Assembly: GCA_028228555.1 (NCBI GenBank)
Contig: JAOJBP010000002.1
Coordinates: 62,001 to 126,000 of the forward strand
Direction: 5' to 3'
Length of the DNA: 64,000 nucleotides
Source: Candidatus Thioglobus sp.
GTDB lineage: Bacteria; Pseudomonadota; Gammaproteobacteria; PS1; Pseudothioglobaceae
Shown here: positions 1 through 8,777 of the stretch, piece after piece
How the letters are laid out: every line of letters starts with the position of its first letter
How positions within the stretch are numbered: position 1 is the stretch's first letter
The notes under the pieces: generated by a model
The model's database searches: none
What the model saw: the letters and a program-made list of their open reading frames with translations, nothing else
What the model was told of the DNA's origin: nothing
Position numbers and translations under genes: made by a program

Positions 1-1
1 A

Positions 2-718
2 GTTTTAGCAAGCTCATCTGATAGTGATGTTGCTAGTTTATTTGAACAACGAGATCTCATCTCTGCGCCTGTTGTTGATAGCCACAATCAGTTAATTGGT
101 CGAATTACTATTGACGACGTGGTTGATGTTATTCGTGATGAAGCTGAGCACTCGGTTATGTCAATGGCTGGACTTGATGAAGAAGATGACGTCTTTGCAC
201 CGGTTATTAAAAGTACCAAAAGTCGTAGTATTTGGCTAGGCGTTAATCTGATTACTGTTTTTGTTGCGGTGTTTTTCATTGGACTGTTTGAAGCCACTTT
301 GCAAGACAAAATTGCTCTAGCTATTTTGATGCCAGTGGTCGCTTCAATGGGTGGAATCGCTGGCACACAAACTCTTATTTTGGTTACTAGAGGTATTGCA
401 ACTGGCAGAGTAACTACGTCAAATCTTAAGGTTTTAATGAGTAAAGAAGTTGCTATTGGGTTTTTAAATGGCATACTTTGGTCATCAGTAATCGGCCTAG
501 CTACTTACGTTTGGTTCGAAGATTTAATATTAAGCTTAGTTATCTCTATCGCCATTGTCGTTAATCTAATATTTGCTGCTTTTTCTGGTGCATTCTTACC
601 ATCTTTATTAATAAGATTTAAGATCGACCCAGCATTAGCAGGTGGTGTAATCTTAACGACTATTACAGATGTGATTGGTTTTGTCGCGTTCTTGGGTTTG
701 GCTTCATTGGTTATTTAA
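2..718 (+). CDS. mgtE: Magnesium transporter MgtE, C-terminal part (truncated by window start)
   Basis: The reading frame is open from the first bases of the window, so the N-terminal part of the gene lies outside it. The visible 238 residues begin in the second CBS domain (APVVDSHNQLIGRITIDDVV is typical of a CBS strand-helix) and continue into five hydrophobic segments. The segment with MPVVASMGGIAGTQ and the last segment with PALAGG and TTITDVIGF match the ion-pore helices of MgtE, where the Asp of the TTxxD motif binds Mg2+. MgtE is an inner-membrane Mg2+ channel gated by Mg2+ binding to its cytosolic CBS domains. An imperfect inverted repeat covers the stop codon. Family assignment is secure from the pore motifs. 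Confidence 0.9.
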   Translation, partial: VLASSSDSDVASLFEQRDLISAPVVDSHNQLIGRITIDDVVDVIRDEAEHSVMSMAGLDEEDDVFAPVIKSTKSRSIWLGVNLITVFVAVFFIGLFEATLQDKIALAILMPVVASMGGIAGTQTLILVTRGIATGRVTTSNLKVLMSKEVAIGFLNGILWSSVIGLATYVWFEDLILSLVISIAIVVNLIFAAFSGAFLPSLLIRFKIDPALAGGVILTTITDVIGFVAFLGLASLVI

Positions 719-732
719 AAAACCATTGAAGC
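701..732 (+). repeat. Imperfect 12-bp inverted repeat over the mgtE stop codon
   Basis: GCTTCATTGGTT and AACCATTGAAGC pair with a single T-T mismatch around an 8-nt loop that holds the TAA stop. No U-tract follows, so it is not a classical terminator. It could stabilise the mgtE transcript or lower read-through into the next gene, which starts 10 nt further on. Confidence 0.5.
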
Positions 733-741
733 TGTATAAAT

Positions 742-1632
742 ATGCCCTTTGTACTTAAAAAATATCAGGCAATTCAAGGTAAAAAAATTCAACAATTTTT
801 ACTTGATGAGGCTGGATTATCCTCTTCTATTTCTCAAAAACTTTTATCCAAAAAAAGAGTTTTTGACGATCAGAATAACCCTCTGGAAAATGGCCATATC
901 CTAAATTGTGAGTATGTGCAAGTTGCAGTTTTTGAAGGTCATACCAGAGGGTTAAACCCTGTTTTTGAAACCCAAGATTTTGCTGTGTTTGACAAGCCTT
1001 CTGGCGTAATGGTTCATCCCACTAGAAAAACAACCGCTTATTGCCTATTAGATGAAATTAGGTATCATTTTGGTGAGCAAGCAGATTTAGCGCATAGAAT
1101 TGACGCCGAAACTTCTGGATTAGTCCTTGTGGCTAAAAATAAACCAGCCAGTACACTCTTAAAAACTATGTTTGAAAAAAGAGAGTTCGCCAAAGAATAT
1201 CTGGCCTTAGTTAAGGGTCATGTGAAAGAATTGATTACTATTGATAAGTTAATATCTAAAGCGAACAGCACGATTGATGTCAAAATGACGTGTGAAAAAC
1301 CACAAGGCAAAGTCTCTGTTACGCATATACAGCCTTTAAAATTTAACAAAAATAATAACACCACTCTGGTTAAAGCAGTTCCAGTAACAGGTAGGCAACA
1401 TCAAATTCGAGTACATCTTGATTCAATAAATCATAATATTTTAGGAGATCCGATTTACGGGGTAGATGAGTCCGTTGCTAATGATTATTTATGTAAAAAT
1501 TTATCAATTGAGAAAAGAGTGGAGCTAACAGGCGCTAATCGTTTAATGCTTCATGCAAATCATTTATCGTTTACTTATAAAGAGGTTAAATACAGCATTA
1601 CTTCAAAATTATCAAAAGAAATTTTTGGATAA
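742..1632 (+). CDS. RluA-family 23S rRNA pseudouridine synthase
   Basis: The protein (296 aa) converts specific uridines in RNA, most likely 23S rRNA, to pseudouridine. Residues about 15-65 look like an S4 RNA-binding domain. The catalytic core starts near residue 80 (FAVFDKPSGVMVHP) and contains the RluA-family signature HRIDAETSG with the nucleophile Asp at position 121. The late motif VTGRQHQIRVHL is the usual substrate-clamp Arg motif. The length is slightly below RluC/RluD (about 320 aa), so I do not assign a specific family member. It starts with ATG only 24 bases after mgtE on the same strand and is probably co-transcribed with it. Confidence 0.85.
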   Translation: MPFVLKKYQAIQGKKIQQFLLDEAGLSSSISQKLLSKKRVFDDQNNPLENGHILNCEYVQVAVFEGHTRGLNPVFETQDFAVFDKPSGVMVHPTRKTTAYCLLDEIRYHFGEQADLAHRIDAETSGLVLVAKNKPASTLLKTMFEKREFAKEYLALVKGHVKELITIDKLISKANSTIDVKMTCEKPQGKVSVTHIQPLKFNKNNNTTLVKAVPVTGRQHQIRVHLDSINHNILGDPIYGVDESVANDYLCKNLSIEKRVELTGANRLMLHANHLSFTYKEVKYSITSKLSKEIFG

Positions 1633-1649
1633 TTTTGAGAATTAGCCAT

Positions 1650-1684
1650 AAAAACTCTAATTAATTCTTATAAATCGAGTTTTT
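1650..1684 (+). terminator. Weak possible terminator downstream of the pseudouridine synthase
   Basis: AAAAACTC and GAGTTTTT form an 8-bp, mostly A/T stem with a 19-nt loop. The 3' arm ends in a T-run. The rest of the 181-bp convergent spacer (1633-1813) is AT-rich with no gene or strong structure visible. Confidence 0.25.
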
Positions 1685-1813
1685 GTAAGTTTTAATGCCT
1701 AAAAATAGACAAAAATATGATTTTTAGAGTGAAAAAAAGCTATTTTTAGTTAATTATTAAGCTAAATCAGCTAATTTTTCGTAGTAATGTAAAAATTTAA
1801 GAAATAATGATAA

Positions 1814-3187
1814 TTAAAAGTCTTTAGTTGAAATATCGTTACTTTCTAGCCAAATTCTAAATTTTTCTTGAATTTCTTTCAAGGTTTTTTCGTCATCTGC
1901 CTCAAATCGCAATACCAAACAAGGCGTTGTATTGGAAGGGCGAACCAAGCCCCAGCCATTAGGGTAATCGACACGTACACCGTCAATAGTCGTAATTTTG
2001 GCGCCATCAAAACTTACGTGTTTAGACAATTTATCCATTGCACTAAACTGCTGACCTTGCTCATCAAAGTGAATGTTAATCTCTGGCGTGTTAACACTAT
2101 CAGGCAAATTAGAAAAAACTTGTTCACAAGTTTGATCTGTTTTTGATAATATTTCTAATAATCTTGCACCGGTATAAAGTGCATCATCAAAACCGTACCA
2201 GCGTTCTTTAAAGAAAACATGTCCACTCATTTCACCACCTAGCGCAGCACCAGTTTCTTTAAGTTTGGCTTTAATGAAGCTGTGCCCTGTGCGAGACATG
2301 ATAGGCTCACCACCATGTTCACTAATATCTTTTGGTAGTAGTGATGAGCACTTGACGTCAAAGACGATTTTGGCGCCTGGGTTGCGCTTAAGTATATCTC
2401 TTGAATATAAAATCATTTGCCTATCAGCCCAGATCACATTGCCTTTATTGTCAATGAGTCCAAGTCTATCACCATCACCATCAAAGGCAAAACCCATATC
2501 TGCACCCGTATCAATAACCTCTTTGATAATATCTTCTAGGTTATGAAGCTTGGAGGGATCTGGATGGTGATTAGGGAAATTACCATCAATCAAACAAAAC
2601 AATTTATTTACCTTAACACCTAATTGTTCAAATAATTTTGGTGCGATATTGCCAGCAACGCCATTGCCACAATCTACTACAATATTAAGTGGTTTGCTAA
2701 GTTTAATATCGGACTTAATACGATCAATATAATCACTTTCAATGTCAACCTTGGTAGAGGTTCCGTGTCCTGAGGTGAAATCGGCATTTTTAATGCGTTG
2801 ATATAATTCTTGAATGCGTTCACCTGAAAGCGCCTCTCCAGCAATCATAATTTTAAAGCCATTGTATTCTGGCGGATTGTGAGAGCCAGTAATCATTACT
2901 CCAGAGGTGGCAGCTTTTGTGTATGTTGCAAAATAGACTAATGGTGTAGGAACCATGCCAATATCGACCACGTGACAACCACTCTGTTTAAGTCCTGCTT
3001 TTAAAGATTCCATGAGACTTGGACCGCTTAATCGTCCATCTCGACCAACTACAACGCCTCTCTCGCCTTTTTCAATAGATTCACTACCAATGGCAAGGCC
3101 AATCAATTTAACGATTTCAGGAGTTAATTCTTGCTCAACAATGCCGCGAATATCGTAAGCCTTGAAGATTGATGGTGAGATGCTCAT
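1814..3187 (-). CDS. algC: Phosphomannomutase/phosphoglucomutase (AlgC/ManB type)
   Basis: This 457-residue enzyme moves phosphate between C1 and C6 of mannose or glucose phosphate in the cytoplasm, feeding GDP-mannose, LPS and exopolysaccharide synthesis. The phosphoserine loop TGSHNP places the catalytic Ser at 102. The Mg2+ loop DGDGDR is at 236-241 and the sugar-specificity loop GEMSGH is present further on, followed by the C-terminal phosphate-binding domain (RPSNTTP). Length and motif order match Pseudomonas AlgC. It is transcribed divergently from rseC, 14 bp away. The exact sugar preference cannot be read from sequence, so ManB is an equally good name. Confidence 0.88.
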   Translation of the reverse strand: MSISPSIFKAYDIRGIVEQELTPEIVKLIGLAIGSESIEKGERGVVVGRDGRLSGPSLMESLKAGLKQSGCHVVDIGMVPTPLVYFATYTKAATSGVMITGSHNPPEYNGFKIMIAGEALSGERIQELYQRIKNADFTSGHGTSTKVDIESDYIDRIKSDIKLSKPLNIVVDCGNGVAGNIAPKLFEQLGVKVNKLFCLIDGNFPNHHPDPSKLHNLEDIIKEVIDTGADMGFAFDGDGDRLGLIDNKGNVIWADRQMILYSRDILKRNPGAKIVFDVKCSSLLPKDISEHGGEPIMSRTGHSFIKAKLKETGAALGGEMSGHVFFKERWYGFDDALYTGARLLEILSKTDQTCEQVFSNLPDSVNTPEINIHFDEQGQQFSAMDKLSKHVSFDGAKITTIDGVRVDYPNGWGLVRPSNTTPCLVLRFEADDEKTLKEIQEKFRIWLESNDISTKDF

Positions 3188-3201
3188 AAGGGGCTAAAAT
3201 A

Positions 3202-3609
3202 GTGAAAGTTAAGTTGTCTATTTTAAGCGCAATGAAAGAAAAATTTGAAGTAATCGAAATTGAAAATACAACCATGGTGCTCAAGATTAATCGATCTGGT
3301 GGGTGTCATAGTTGCTCTGCTAGTGCTGGATGTGGTACAGGTATTCTCGCGAATGCTTTTGGTCATGCCACGACATTTAATAAGCCACTAGAGAAAGGTG
3401 TCGCTGTTGGAGATTTTGTCACCATGCAAATTTCTTCTTCAGAATTATTCTACAGAGCGTTTCAATTATATATGCTTCCATTGTTGGCGCTTTTTATGGG
3501 TGCCTTGATTGGTGCAGAGCTATTTCCTAAGAATGAATTATGGCAAATTGGTTTTGGATCTATTGGCTTTATTGGTGCATTGTTGTTTACAAAGTATTTT
3601 CTAAAGTAA
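3202..3609 (+). CDS. rseC: RseC/MucC-family membrane protein (SoxR-reducing/sigma-E regulator type)
   Basis: A small inner-membrane protein with an N-terminal Cys cluster (CxxCxxxxxC, Cys 35, 38 and 44 counted from the GTG) and two hydrophobic segments near residues 85-105 and 112-132. This matches the RseC family, whose members act with the Rnf-like SoxR-reducing system or in sigma-E control. No rpoE, rseA or rseB is nearby, so the regulatory role is open. Two starts are possible: GTG with an AAGGGG ribosome-binding site 8 bases upstream (chosen), or an ATG ten codons later that fits the usual family N-terminus better but has no visible ribosome-binding site. Confidence 0.8.
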   Translation: MKVKLSILSAMKEKFEVIEIENTTMVLKINRSGGCHSCSASAGCGTGILANAFGHATTFNKPLEKGVAVGDFVTMQISSSELFYRAFQLYMLPLLALFMGALIGAELFPKNELWQIGFGSIGFIGALLFTKYFLK

Positions 3610-3610
3610 A

Positions 3611-3639
3611 TTTTTACTGACATATAAGTTTGGGATAAT
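3611..3639 (+). promoter_or_regulatory. Possible extended -10 promoter for aceE
   Basis: TGGGATAAT reads as an extended -10 element (TGn followed by GATAAT). The -35 position 17 bases upstream is only T-rich. It lies 27 bases before the aceE start, in the only spacer available for a promoter. Confidence 0.4.
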
Positions 3640-3666
3640 TAATCAATTTTTAAAAAATATCATATT

Positions 3667-6315
3667 ATGAATAATCAAGACATAGATCCAATTGAAACCC
3701 TAGAATGGTTAGAAGCCTTTAGATCTGTTGCCCGTTTTGAGGGGCAAGATAGAGCTAAGTTCATCCTTAATCAACTGACAGACATGGCACACCATGACGG
3801 CATGGAATTGCCAACAGGTGTTAACACAGCGTATTTAAACAGTATTGCTAAAGATAAAGAAATTGCTACAGATATTAAAGTAGATGTTGAGGCAAGAATC
3901 TCAGCTATGGTTCGATGGAATGCAATGGTAATGGTAGTTAAAGCTAATCAATTACCGTATGAATTAGGCGGACATCTTGCCTCATTTGCATCCAGTGCAA
4001 CCTTATATGAAGTAGGCTTTAACCATTTTTATCGTGGTCCTGATGCAGAACAAGGCGCAGATTTAATCTTTTTCCAAGGACATATTTCTCCAGGTATTTA
4101 TTCGCGTGCTTTTTTAGAGGGGCGCATTACTGAAGACCAAATGTTGAAGTTCCGTCAAGAGACTGGTGAAGGTGGATTGAGTTCTTACCCACACCCATGG
4201 TTAATGCCAGATTTCTGGCAATTCCCTACGGTTTCTATGGGTCTTGGGCCGATTATGGCAATCTATCAAGCGCGTTTTATGAAGTATTTACATCATCGTG
4301 AAATCAAGCAAACAGATAAACGTACCGTTTGGGCTTATTTGGGCGATGGTGAAACAGATGAGCCAGAGTCATTAGGCGCTATTTCTATGGCTGGTCGTGA
4401 AAAATTAGACAATCTTATTTTTGTTGTTAACTGTAATCTTCAACGCCTTGATGGACCGGTGCGTGGTAATGGCAAGATTATTCAAGAATTAGAAGGCATG
4501 TTCCGTGGCGCAGGTTGGAATGTTATTAAAGTAGTTTGGGGTGGTAGATGGGATGAATTGCTTGCTAAAGATACTGACGGACTTCTTAGAAAACGCATGG
4601 AAGAAGTGGTTGACGGAGAATATCAAGCTTATAAAGCAAAAGATGGCGCTTATGTACGTAAGCACTTTTTTGGAAAATATCCTGAGTTGTTAGCTATGGT
4701 AGAGCATATGACTGACGATGAGATTTATGGTCTTGATCGCGGTGGCCATGATCCATATAAAGTGTTCCAGGCTTATCATGCTGCTAAGGCTTGTAGTGAC
4801 AAACCAACCGTTATTTTAGCTAAAACAGTCAAAGGTTATGGTATGGGCGAAGCTGGTGAAGGTCAAAACACAACCCACTCACAGAAAAAATTAGGCCTTA
4901 AGCAGGTTGAACGTTTTGCTCAGCGTTTTCATGTACCAGTCACAGAAGATGATGTTAAAGAGCTTAACTTTTATAAGCCAGCAGAAGATAGTGAAGAGAT
5001 GCTGTATATGAAAGCAAGACGCCAGAAATTAGGTGGTTCTTTACCAGTAAGGTCTTTTAATTTAGAAGATATTAAAGCGCCAGAATTAAGTGCCTTTGAT
5101 GCATTATTAAAATCTAGTGGCGATCGAGAGATGTCAACTACAATGGCACTAAATCGTATCATGACTCTTTTAGTTCGTGACAAGCAACTAGGTCCTAAAA
5201 TTGTACCAATTGTGCCAGATGAAGCGCGTACATTTGGCATGGAGGGTTTATTTAGACAGCTAGGTATTTATTCAGCTTCTGGGCAGTTGTATCAGCCAGA
5301 AGATTCTGACAAAGTTATGTGGTATAAGGAAGATAAAAAAGGCCAAGTGTTGCAAGAAGGTATTAATGAAGCGGGCGCAATCTCTGATTGGATCGCCGCT
5401 GCAACTTGTTATGCAACGCATGACGTTACGATGATTCCATTTTATATTTACTACTCTAAGTTTGGATTCCAGCGTGTCGGTGATTTGGCTTGGGCAGCAG
5501 GTGACATGCAAGCTAAGGGGTTCTTAATAGGTGGTACAGCAGGGCGTACAACACTAAATGGTGAAGGTTTGCAGCATCAAGATGGTGATTCTCACTTAGT
5601 GGCAAACACCATTCCAAACTGTGTTTCGTATGATCCTACTTATGCCTTCGAGCTTGCTGTTATTGTGCGTAGTGGCTTAGAAAGAATGTATGAAAAGAAT
5701 GAAAATATTTTCTATTACATTACAACCATGAACGAGCTTTACACTCATCCTGAAATGCCAACAAACTCTGAACAAGGTATTATAAAAGGCATGTATGCAC
5801 TTAAAACAGTGGGTACAGGGGATTTACAAGTTCAGCTAATGGGTTCTGGAACGATTTTGAGAGAAGTTGAAGCTGCTGCACAAATGTTGGCAGATGATTG
5901 GGGTGTGAAATCAGACGTTTGGTCAGTTACGAGCTTTAACGAACTCACTCGTGAAGCACAAGCCATTGATCGTGTTAATCGTTTTAGTACAGATACACCA
6001 AAAGTACCTTACATCACGCAATGTCTAGAAAATGCAAAAGGCCCAATTATTGTTGCAACTGATTACATGCGAAATTATGCTGAGCAAGTGCGTAAATATG
6101 TACCAAATCGCTATGAAGTTTTAGGCACAGATGGTTTTGGTCGTTCTGATTCCCGAGCAGCACTCAGAACCTTTTTTGAGGTAGATGCCAGTTATGTTGT
6201 GTTAGCATCTTTAAAGGCATTAGTTGATGAAGGTCAAATGAATGCTTCAGTTATTGCACAGGCAGTTGAAAAATACGGTATAAATATCAACAAGCCAAAT
6301 CCAATGACGGTGTAA
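3667..6315 (+). CDS. aceE: Pyruvate dehydrogenase E1 component, homodimeric type
   Basis: AceE (882 aa; the E. coli enzyme is 887) is the thiamine-diphosphate E1 subunit that decarboxylates pyruvate and passes the acetyl group to lipoyl-AceF. The ThDP motif runs from GDG at 226-228 to NCN at 255-257. Other recognised blocks are GHISPGIYSRAFLEGR, GRTTLNGEGLQHQDG and the C-terminal GRSDSRAALR. The start has no clear ribosome-binding site. The usual partners aceF and lpd do not follow; a HopJ-like gene does, 33 bp downstream with a strong GAGGAG site. The E2 and E3 subunits must therefore come from elsewhere in the genome. Confidence 0.97.
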   Translation: MNNQDIDPIETLEWLEAFRSVARFEGQDRAKFILNQLTDMAHHDGMELPTGVNTAYLNSIAKDKEIATDIKVDVEARISAMVRWNAMVMVVKANQLPYELGGHLASFASSATLYEVGFNHFYRGPDAEQGADLIFFQGHISPGIYSRAFLEGRITEDQMLKFRQETGEGGLSSYPHPWLMPDFWQFPTVSMGLGPIMAIYQARFMKYLHHREIKQTDKRTVWAYLGDGETDEPESLGAISMAGREKLDNLIFVVNCNLQRLDGPVRGNGKIIQELEGMFRGAGWNVIKVVWGGRWDELLAKDTDGLLRKRMEEVVDGEYQAYKAKDGAYVRKHFFGKYPELLAMVEHMTDDEIYGLDRGGHDPYKVFQAYHAAKACSDKPTVILAKTVKGYGMGEAGEGQNTTHSQKKLGLKQVERFAQRFHVPVTEDDVKELNFYKPAEDSEEMLYMKARRQKLGGSLPVRSFNLEDIKAPELSAFDALLKSSGDREMSTTMALNRIMTLLVRDKQLGPKIVPIVPDEARTFGMEGLFRQLGIYSASGQLYQPEDSDKVMWYKEDKKGQVLQEGINEAGAISDWIAAATCYATHDVTMIPFYIYYSKFGFQRVGDLAWAAGDMQAKGFLIGGTAGRTTLNGEGLQHQDGDSHLVANTIPNCVSYDPTYAFELAVIVRSGLERMYEKNENIFYYITTMNELYTHPEMPTNSEQGIIKGMYALKTVGTGDLQVQLMGSGTILREVEAAAQMLADDWGVKSDVWSVTSFNELTREAQAIDRVNRFSTDTPKVPYITQCLENAKGPIIVATDYMRNYAEQVRKYVPNRYEVLGTDGFGRSDSRAALRTFFEVDASYVVLASLKALVDEGQMNASVIAQAVEKYGININKPNPMTV

Positions 6316-6348
6316 TTAAAAAGGGCTAATTAAAAGAGGAGAGTAGGG

Positions 6349-6687
6349 GTGACACAAGAAGAATATTTAGAAGAGTTAAGATCTGGTGCAAGAATGAGGT
6401 TTGAAGATCTAATCAAGTTGATTGATGATGATTATGATTACACACCAGTAAGCTTTAGTAATGGTGAAACTGAAAATTCTGCTGATGAAAATCAAGGTAG
6501 TGCTAAATTGTTTTGTTTTGCCGCTATTCACCAATTATCCCAACTAGAAACGCTACATTGTTTTGGACAATATTATCAAGATGTCCTTAATACACCTGAA
6601 AGTAACTCTCATGCAAATATTCGAAACTTCATGACCTATGGTTGGGAGGGGTTGAAATTTGATTCACCCGTGTTAAGTCGCAAGTAA
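6349..6687 (+). CDS. HopJ type III effector family protein (housekeeping-like, function unknown)
   Basis: A 112-residue acidic cytosolic protein. The block YDYTPVSFSNGETEN, then ENQGSAKLFCFAAIHQLS, ETLHCFGQYYQDVL and HANIRNFMTYGWEGLKF matches the HopJ family (PF08888). The family is named after a Pseudomonas syringae protein but is widespread in free-living Gammaproteobacteria with no secretion system, so an effector role is unlikely here. GTG start with GAGGAG a few bases upstream. It sits between aceE and a strong terminator, probably as the last gene of the aceE transcript. No signal peptide or membrane segment is present. Confidence 0.8.
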   Translation: MTQEEYLEELRSGARMRFEDLIKLIDDDYDYTPVSFSNGETENSADENQGSAKLFCFAAIHQLSQLETLHCFGQYYQDVLNTPESNSHANIRNFMTYGWEGLKFDSPVLSRK

Positions 6688-6691
6688 ATTT

Positions 6692-7609
6692 TTATTTTAT
6701 ACCGCTTTTATAAGCGGTTTTTTTTAAAATTTTTTCGCCATATTCATAGATAGCAAGACCAAATAAAACCAGGCTAATGCCAATTATTTGGGCAATACTT
6801 AACTGCTCATTATTAAGTGATGAGCCTAGTAATAGCGCAAATATTGGTGTAATTAGAGGAACAATACCAACCACTCTAACACTGGCATTTTTAATTAAAT
6901 AATAATAAGACATAAAACCAATAACGGAACCAAAAAAAGCTAAATATCCAATCGATAGTGCCGCTTTCAAGCTAGTTTCAGGAATTTCACCACCAAGTAC
7001 AAGCCAACTAATAATAAACAGAGGTACGCTAACAATAAGTGCACCGGTTGTCGTTTCTAAAGCAGATATTTGTGAATTAATTTTTTTAAGTTTAACGGAA
7101 ATAAATGCTTGAAAAGTCATTGCTAAAGTAACACTTATAAGACCGGTTAATAATGTTTCTGCAAAAACAAAGGAATGTTTAAAAATCATAAAAAGACCTG
7201 CAAGGCCTAATAAAAGACCGATCATTTTTCCCAATGAGAAAAAACTATCTTTAAGAAGTATTAGTGCAAATACGCCCGTAATAATGGGTGTTAGTCCAAA
7301 AACAACAGATATTAGCCCTGATGGAATACTAAGAGCTGAGTAATAAACCAGGCTCATGGTTATAAAAATACCCGCTCCGGCATAAAAGTAATTAGCCAGG
7401 GATTGTTTATCTAATGATAGTTTTTGTTGTTTGAAAAGTAATATCAGTATGCAAAATATCAAACCAAGAAGCATTCTACTGGCAACACTAAAACTAAAAC
7501 TTGAGCCTATAGTTGACCACTGAATTGCTAACGGTGTGGTTGACCAAATAGCAACTACAGATATAAAGATGCCATAAACAGGCTTTATATATTTTTGTTT
7601 AAATTTCAT
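6692..7609 (-). CDS. EamA/DMT-superfamily transporter
   Basis: A 305-residue inner-membrane protein with about ten hydrophobic helices in two tandem repeats of about 140 residues, the two-EamA-domain layout of drug/metabolite exporters. Helix 1 starts at residue 12 (VYGIFISVVAIWSTTPLAIQ). The end of each repeat has the typical Pro/Gly-rich helix (ISVVFGLTPIITGVFALILL and VVGIVPLITPIFALLLG). The substrate cannot be predicted; relatives export amino acids or metabolites. Its start codon overlaps the end of the ycfD gene by 11 bp, so the two are translated from one transcript. The 3' end contains the terminator of the opposing gene. Confidence 0.8.
   Translation of the reverse strand: MKFKQKYIKPVYGIFISVVAIWSTTPLAIQWSTIGSSFSFSVASRMLLGLIFCILILLFKQQKLSLDKQSLANYFYAGAGIFITMSLVYYSALSIPSGLISVVFGLTPIITGVFALILLKDSFFSLGKMIGLLLGLAGLFMIFKHSFVFAETLLTGLISVTLAMTFQAFISVKLKKINSQISALETTTGALIVSVPLFIISWLVLGGEIPETSLKAALSIGYLAFFGSVIGFMSYYYLIKNASVRVVGIVPLITPIFALLLGSSLNNEQLSIAQIIGISLVLFGLAIYEYGEKILKKTAYKSGIK
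6701..6726 (+). terminator. Rho-independent terminator after the HopJ-like gene
   Basis: ACCGCTT and AAGCGGT form a 7-bp stem with a TTAT loop, followed by an eight-T run. It ends the aceE/HopJ-like transcript and lies inside the last codons of the convergent DMT gene. The opposite strand has no T-run, so it acts in one direction. Confidence 0.85.
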
Positions 7610-8687
7610 ACACCATGTTTAAATTAAATAGCTGCTGTGCTAATGTAGGAAGGCTTTTAGCACTTAGCGTTCTCTTGTTACAAAAATCAATTAAGCTTTT
7701 TACATCAGTTTCTCTGACATTGATTGGCAGACCATTTAGAAAGATTTGAATCTCTTTATCTGATAATAAATAAGCAATTTTGCATGCTGAATGTAGTTGA
7801 TATATTTGACCAGGTTCGAATTCGATACCTTGCTGAGTATATTCAAATTGCTGCAAAATTTGAACATCTAAGGTATCAAGCTTGGTTACAAATTTAGCAA
7901 AATCAATGGCGCTAATTTCAGAAGTTTTATTAGCCATTTGTATAGCGGAATCTGGAATGAGTGCAGGGGTGTTAGTGTTGACCCATATTGGGTCTTGATA
8001 GTATTGATTGTGCGTATTATGAGTGTCAGAATGACCAAACATTTCCTGATTACTATAAGATCGATAGCCAAAAGAAAGCGTGATGCAGTCATCGCTCATG
8101 CTTTCGCCATGATGTGCTATTTTGGGCGGTACATATAAAACATCACCAGGCTCAGCGATAAGAATTTGCTCTGGCACGAACTTATCCATAATCCTTAGTG
8201 GCATACCTTCTAAGTAATTATCAAGTGTGCAAAACTGTGAGCTTAGTGCCCAGTGGCGCTGACCACTGCCTTGGAGTAGAAATACATCATAATAATCAAA
8301 ATGAGGGCCGACACTCCCATCTTGAGCGGCGTAAGAGATCATGACATCATCAAAACGCCAACGTGGGATGAAATCAAAATGTTTAATCAAATCATGCACT
8401 TCATCAAGTTGACGATCAACTCCTTGAACTAGAAGCGTCCATTCTTTCTTTGGCAATGTTTCAAAAGTAGTTTCTGAAAATGGGCCTTGAGTTAGAGACC
8501 ACTGCTGATTAATAGTAGATCCTGTAATGAGGCGTGATTCAAATTCCTCCTCTAGTGAGAGACCTGCTAACTCATCAGGTGAAATTGGAGAAATGAAATT
8601 TGGCAAAGCATGTTTAATAAGCAAAGGTTTTTTTTGCCAATAATCAGTTAAAAATTCTTGCTCAGATATTTTTCCAAAATGTATCAA
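7599..8687 (-). CDS. roxA: Ribosomal oxygenase YcfD/RoxA (50S L16 arginine hydroxylase)
   Basis: A JmjC/cupin-4 2-oxoglutarate- and Fe(II)-dependent oxygenase of 362 residues. E. coli YcfD hydroxylates an arginine of ribosomal protein L16. The metal triad is visible: HFD at 129-131 within the block GPHFDYYDVFLLQGSGQRHW, and the distal His at about 192 in PPKIAHHGES. The C-terminal half holds the dimerisation and winged-helix region expected for this family. It is the promoter-proximal gene of a two-gene unit with the DMT transporter. Identification is strong from the JmjC block; the L16 substrate is inferred from the family. Confidence 0.88.
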   Translation of the reverse strand: MIHFGKISEQEFLTDYWQKKPLLIKHALPNFISPISPDELAGLSLEEEFESRLITGSTINQQWSLTQGPFSETTFETLPKKEWTLLVQGVDRQLDEVHDLIKHFDFIPRWRFDDVMISYAAQDGSVGPHFDYYDVFLLQGSGQRHWALSSQFCTLDNYLEGMPLRIMDKFVPEQILIAEPGDVLYVPPKIAHHGESMSDDCITLSFGYRSYSNQEMFGHSDTHNTHNQYYQDPIWVNTNTPALIPDSAIQMANKTSEISAIDFAKFVTKLDTLDVQILQQFEYTQQGIEFEPGQIYQLHSACKIAYLLSDKEIQIFLNGLPINVRETDVKSLIDFCNKRTLSAKSLPTLAQQLFNLNMVYEI

Positions 8688-8777
8688 GATGTTTTATTGT
8701 TAATCATAATGCTTGTAAATGGTTACATGTAATAACTAGGATTGTTAATTTTAAAAAATTAGATTATTTCAGCTTTA

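Noticed and set aside
1633..1813. Similarity between three AT-rich spacers (this one, 20553-20784 and 46860-47000) as a dispersed repeat family
   Set aside because: They share only short A/T runs and pieces such as TTAAAAGC; no stretch long enough to align on either strand was found.
6349..6687. HopJ protein as a type III secreted effector
   Set aside because: The family is common in bacteria without type III secretion, and no secretion or chaperone gene is near.
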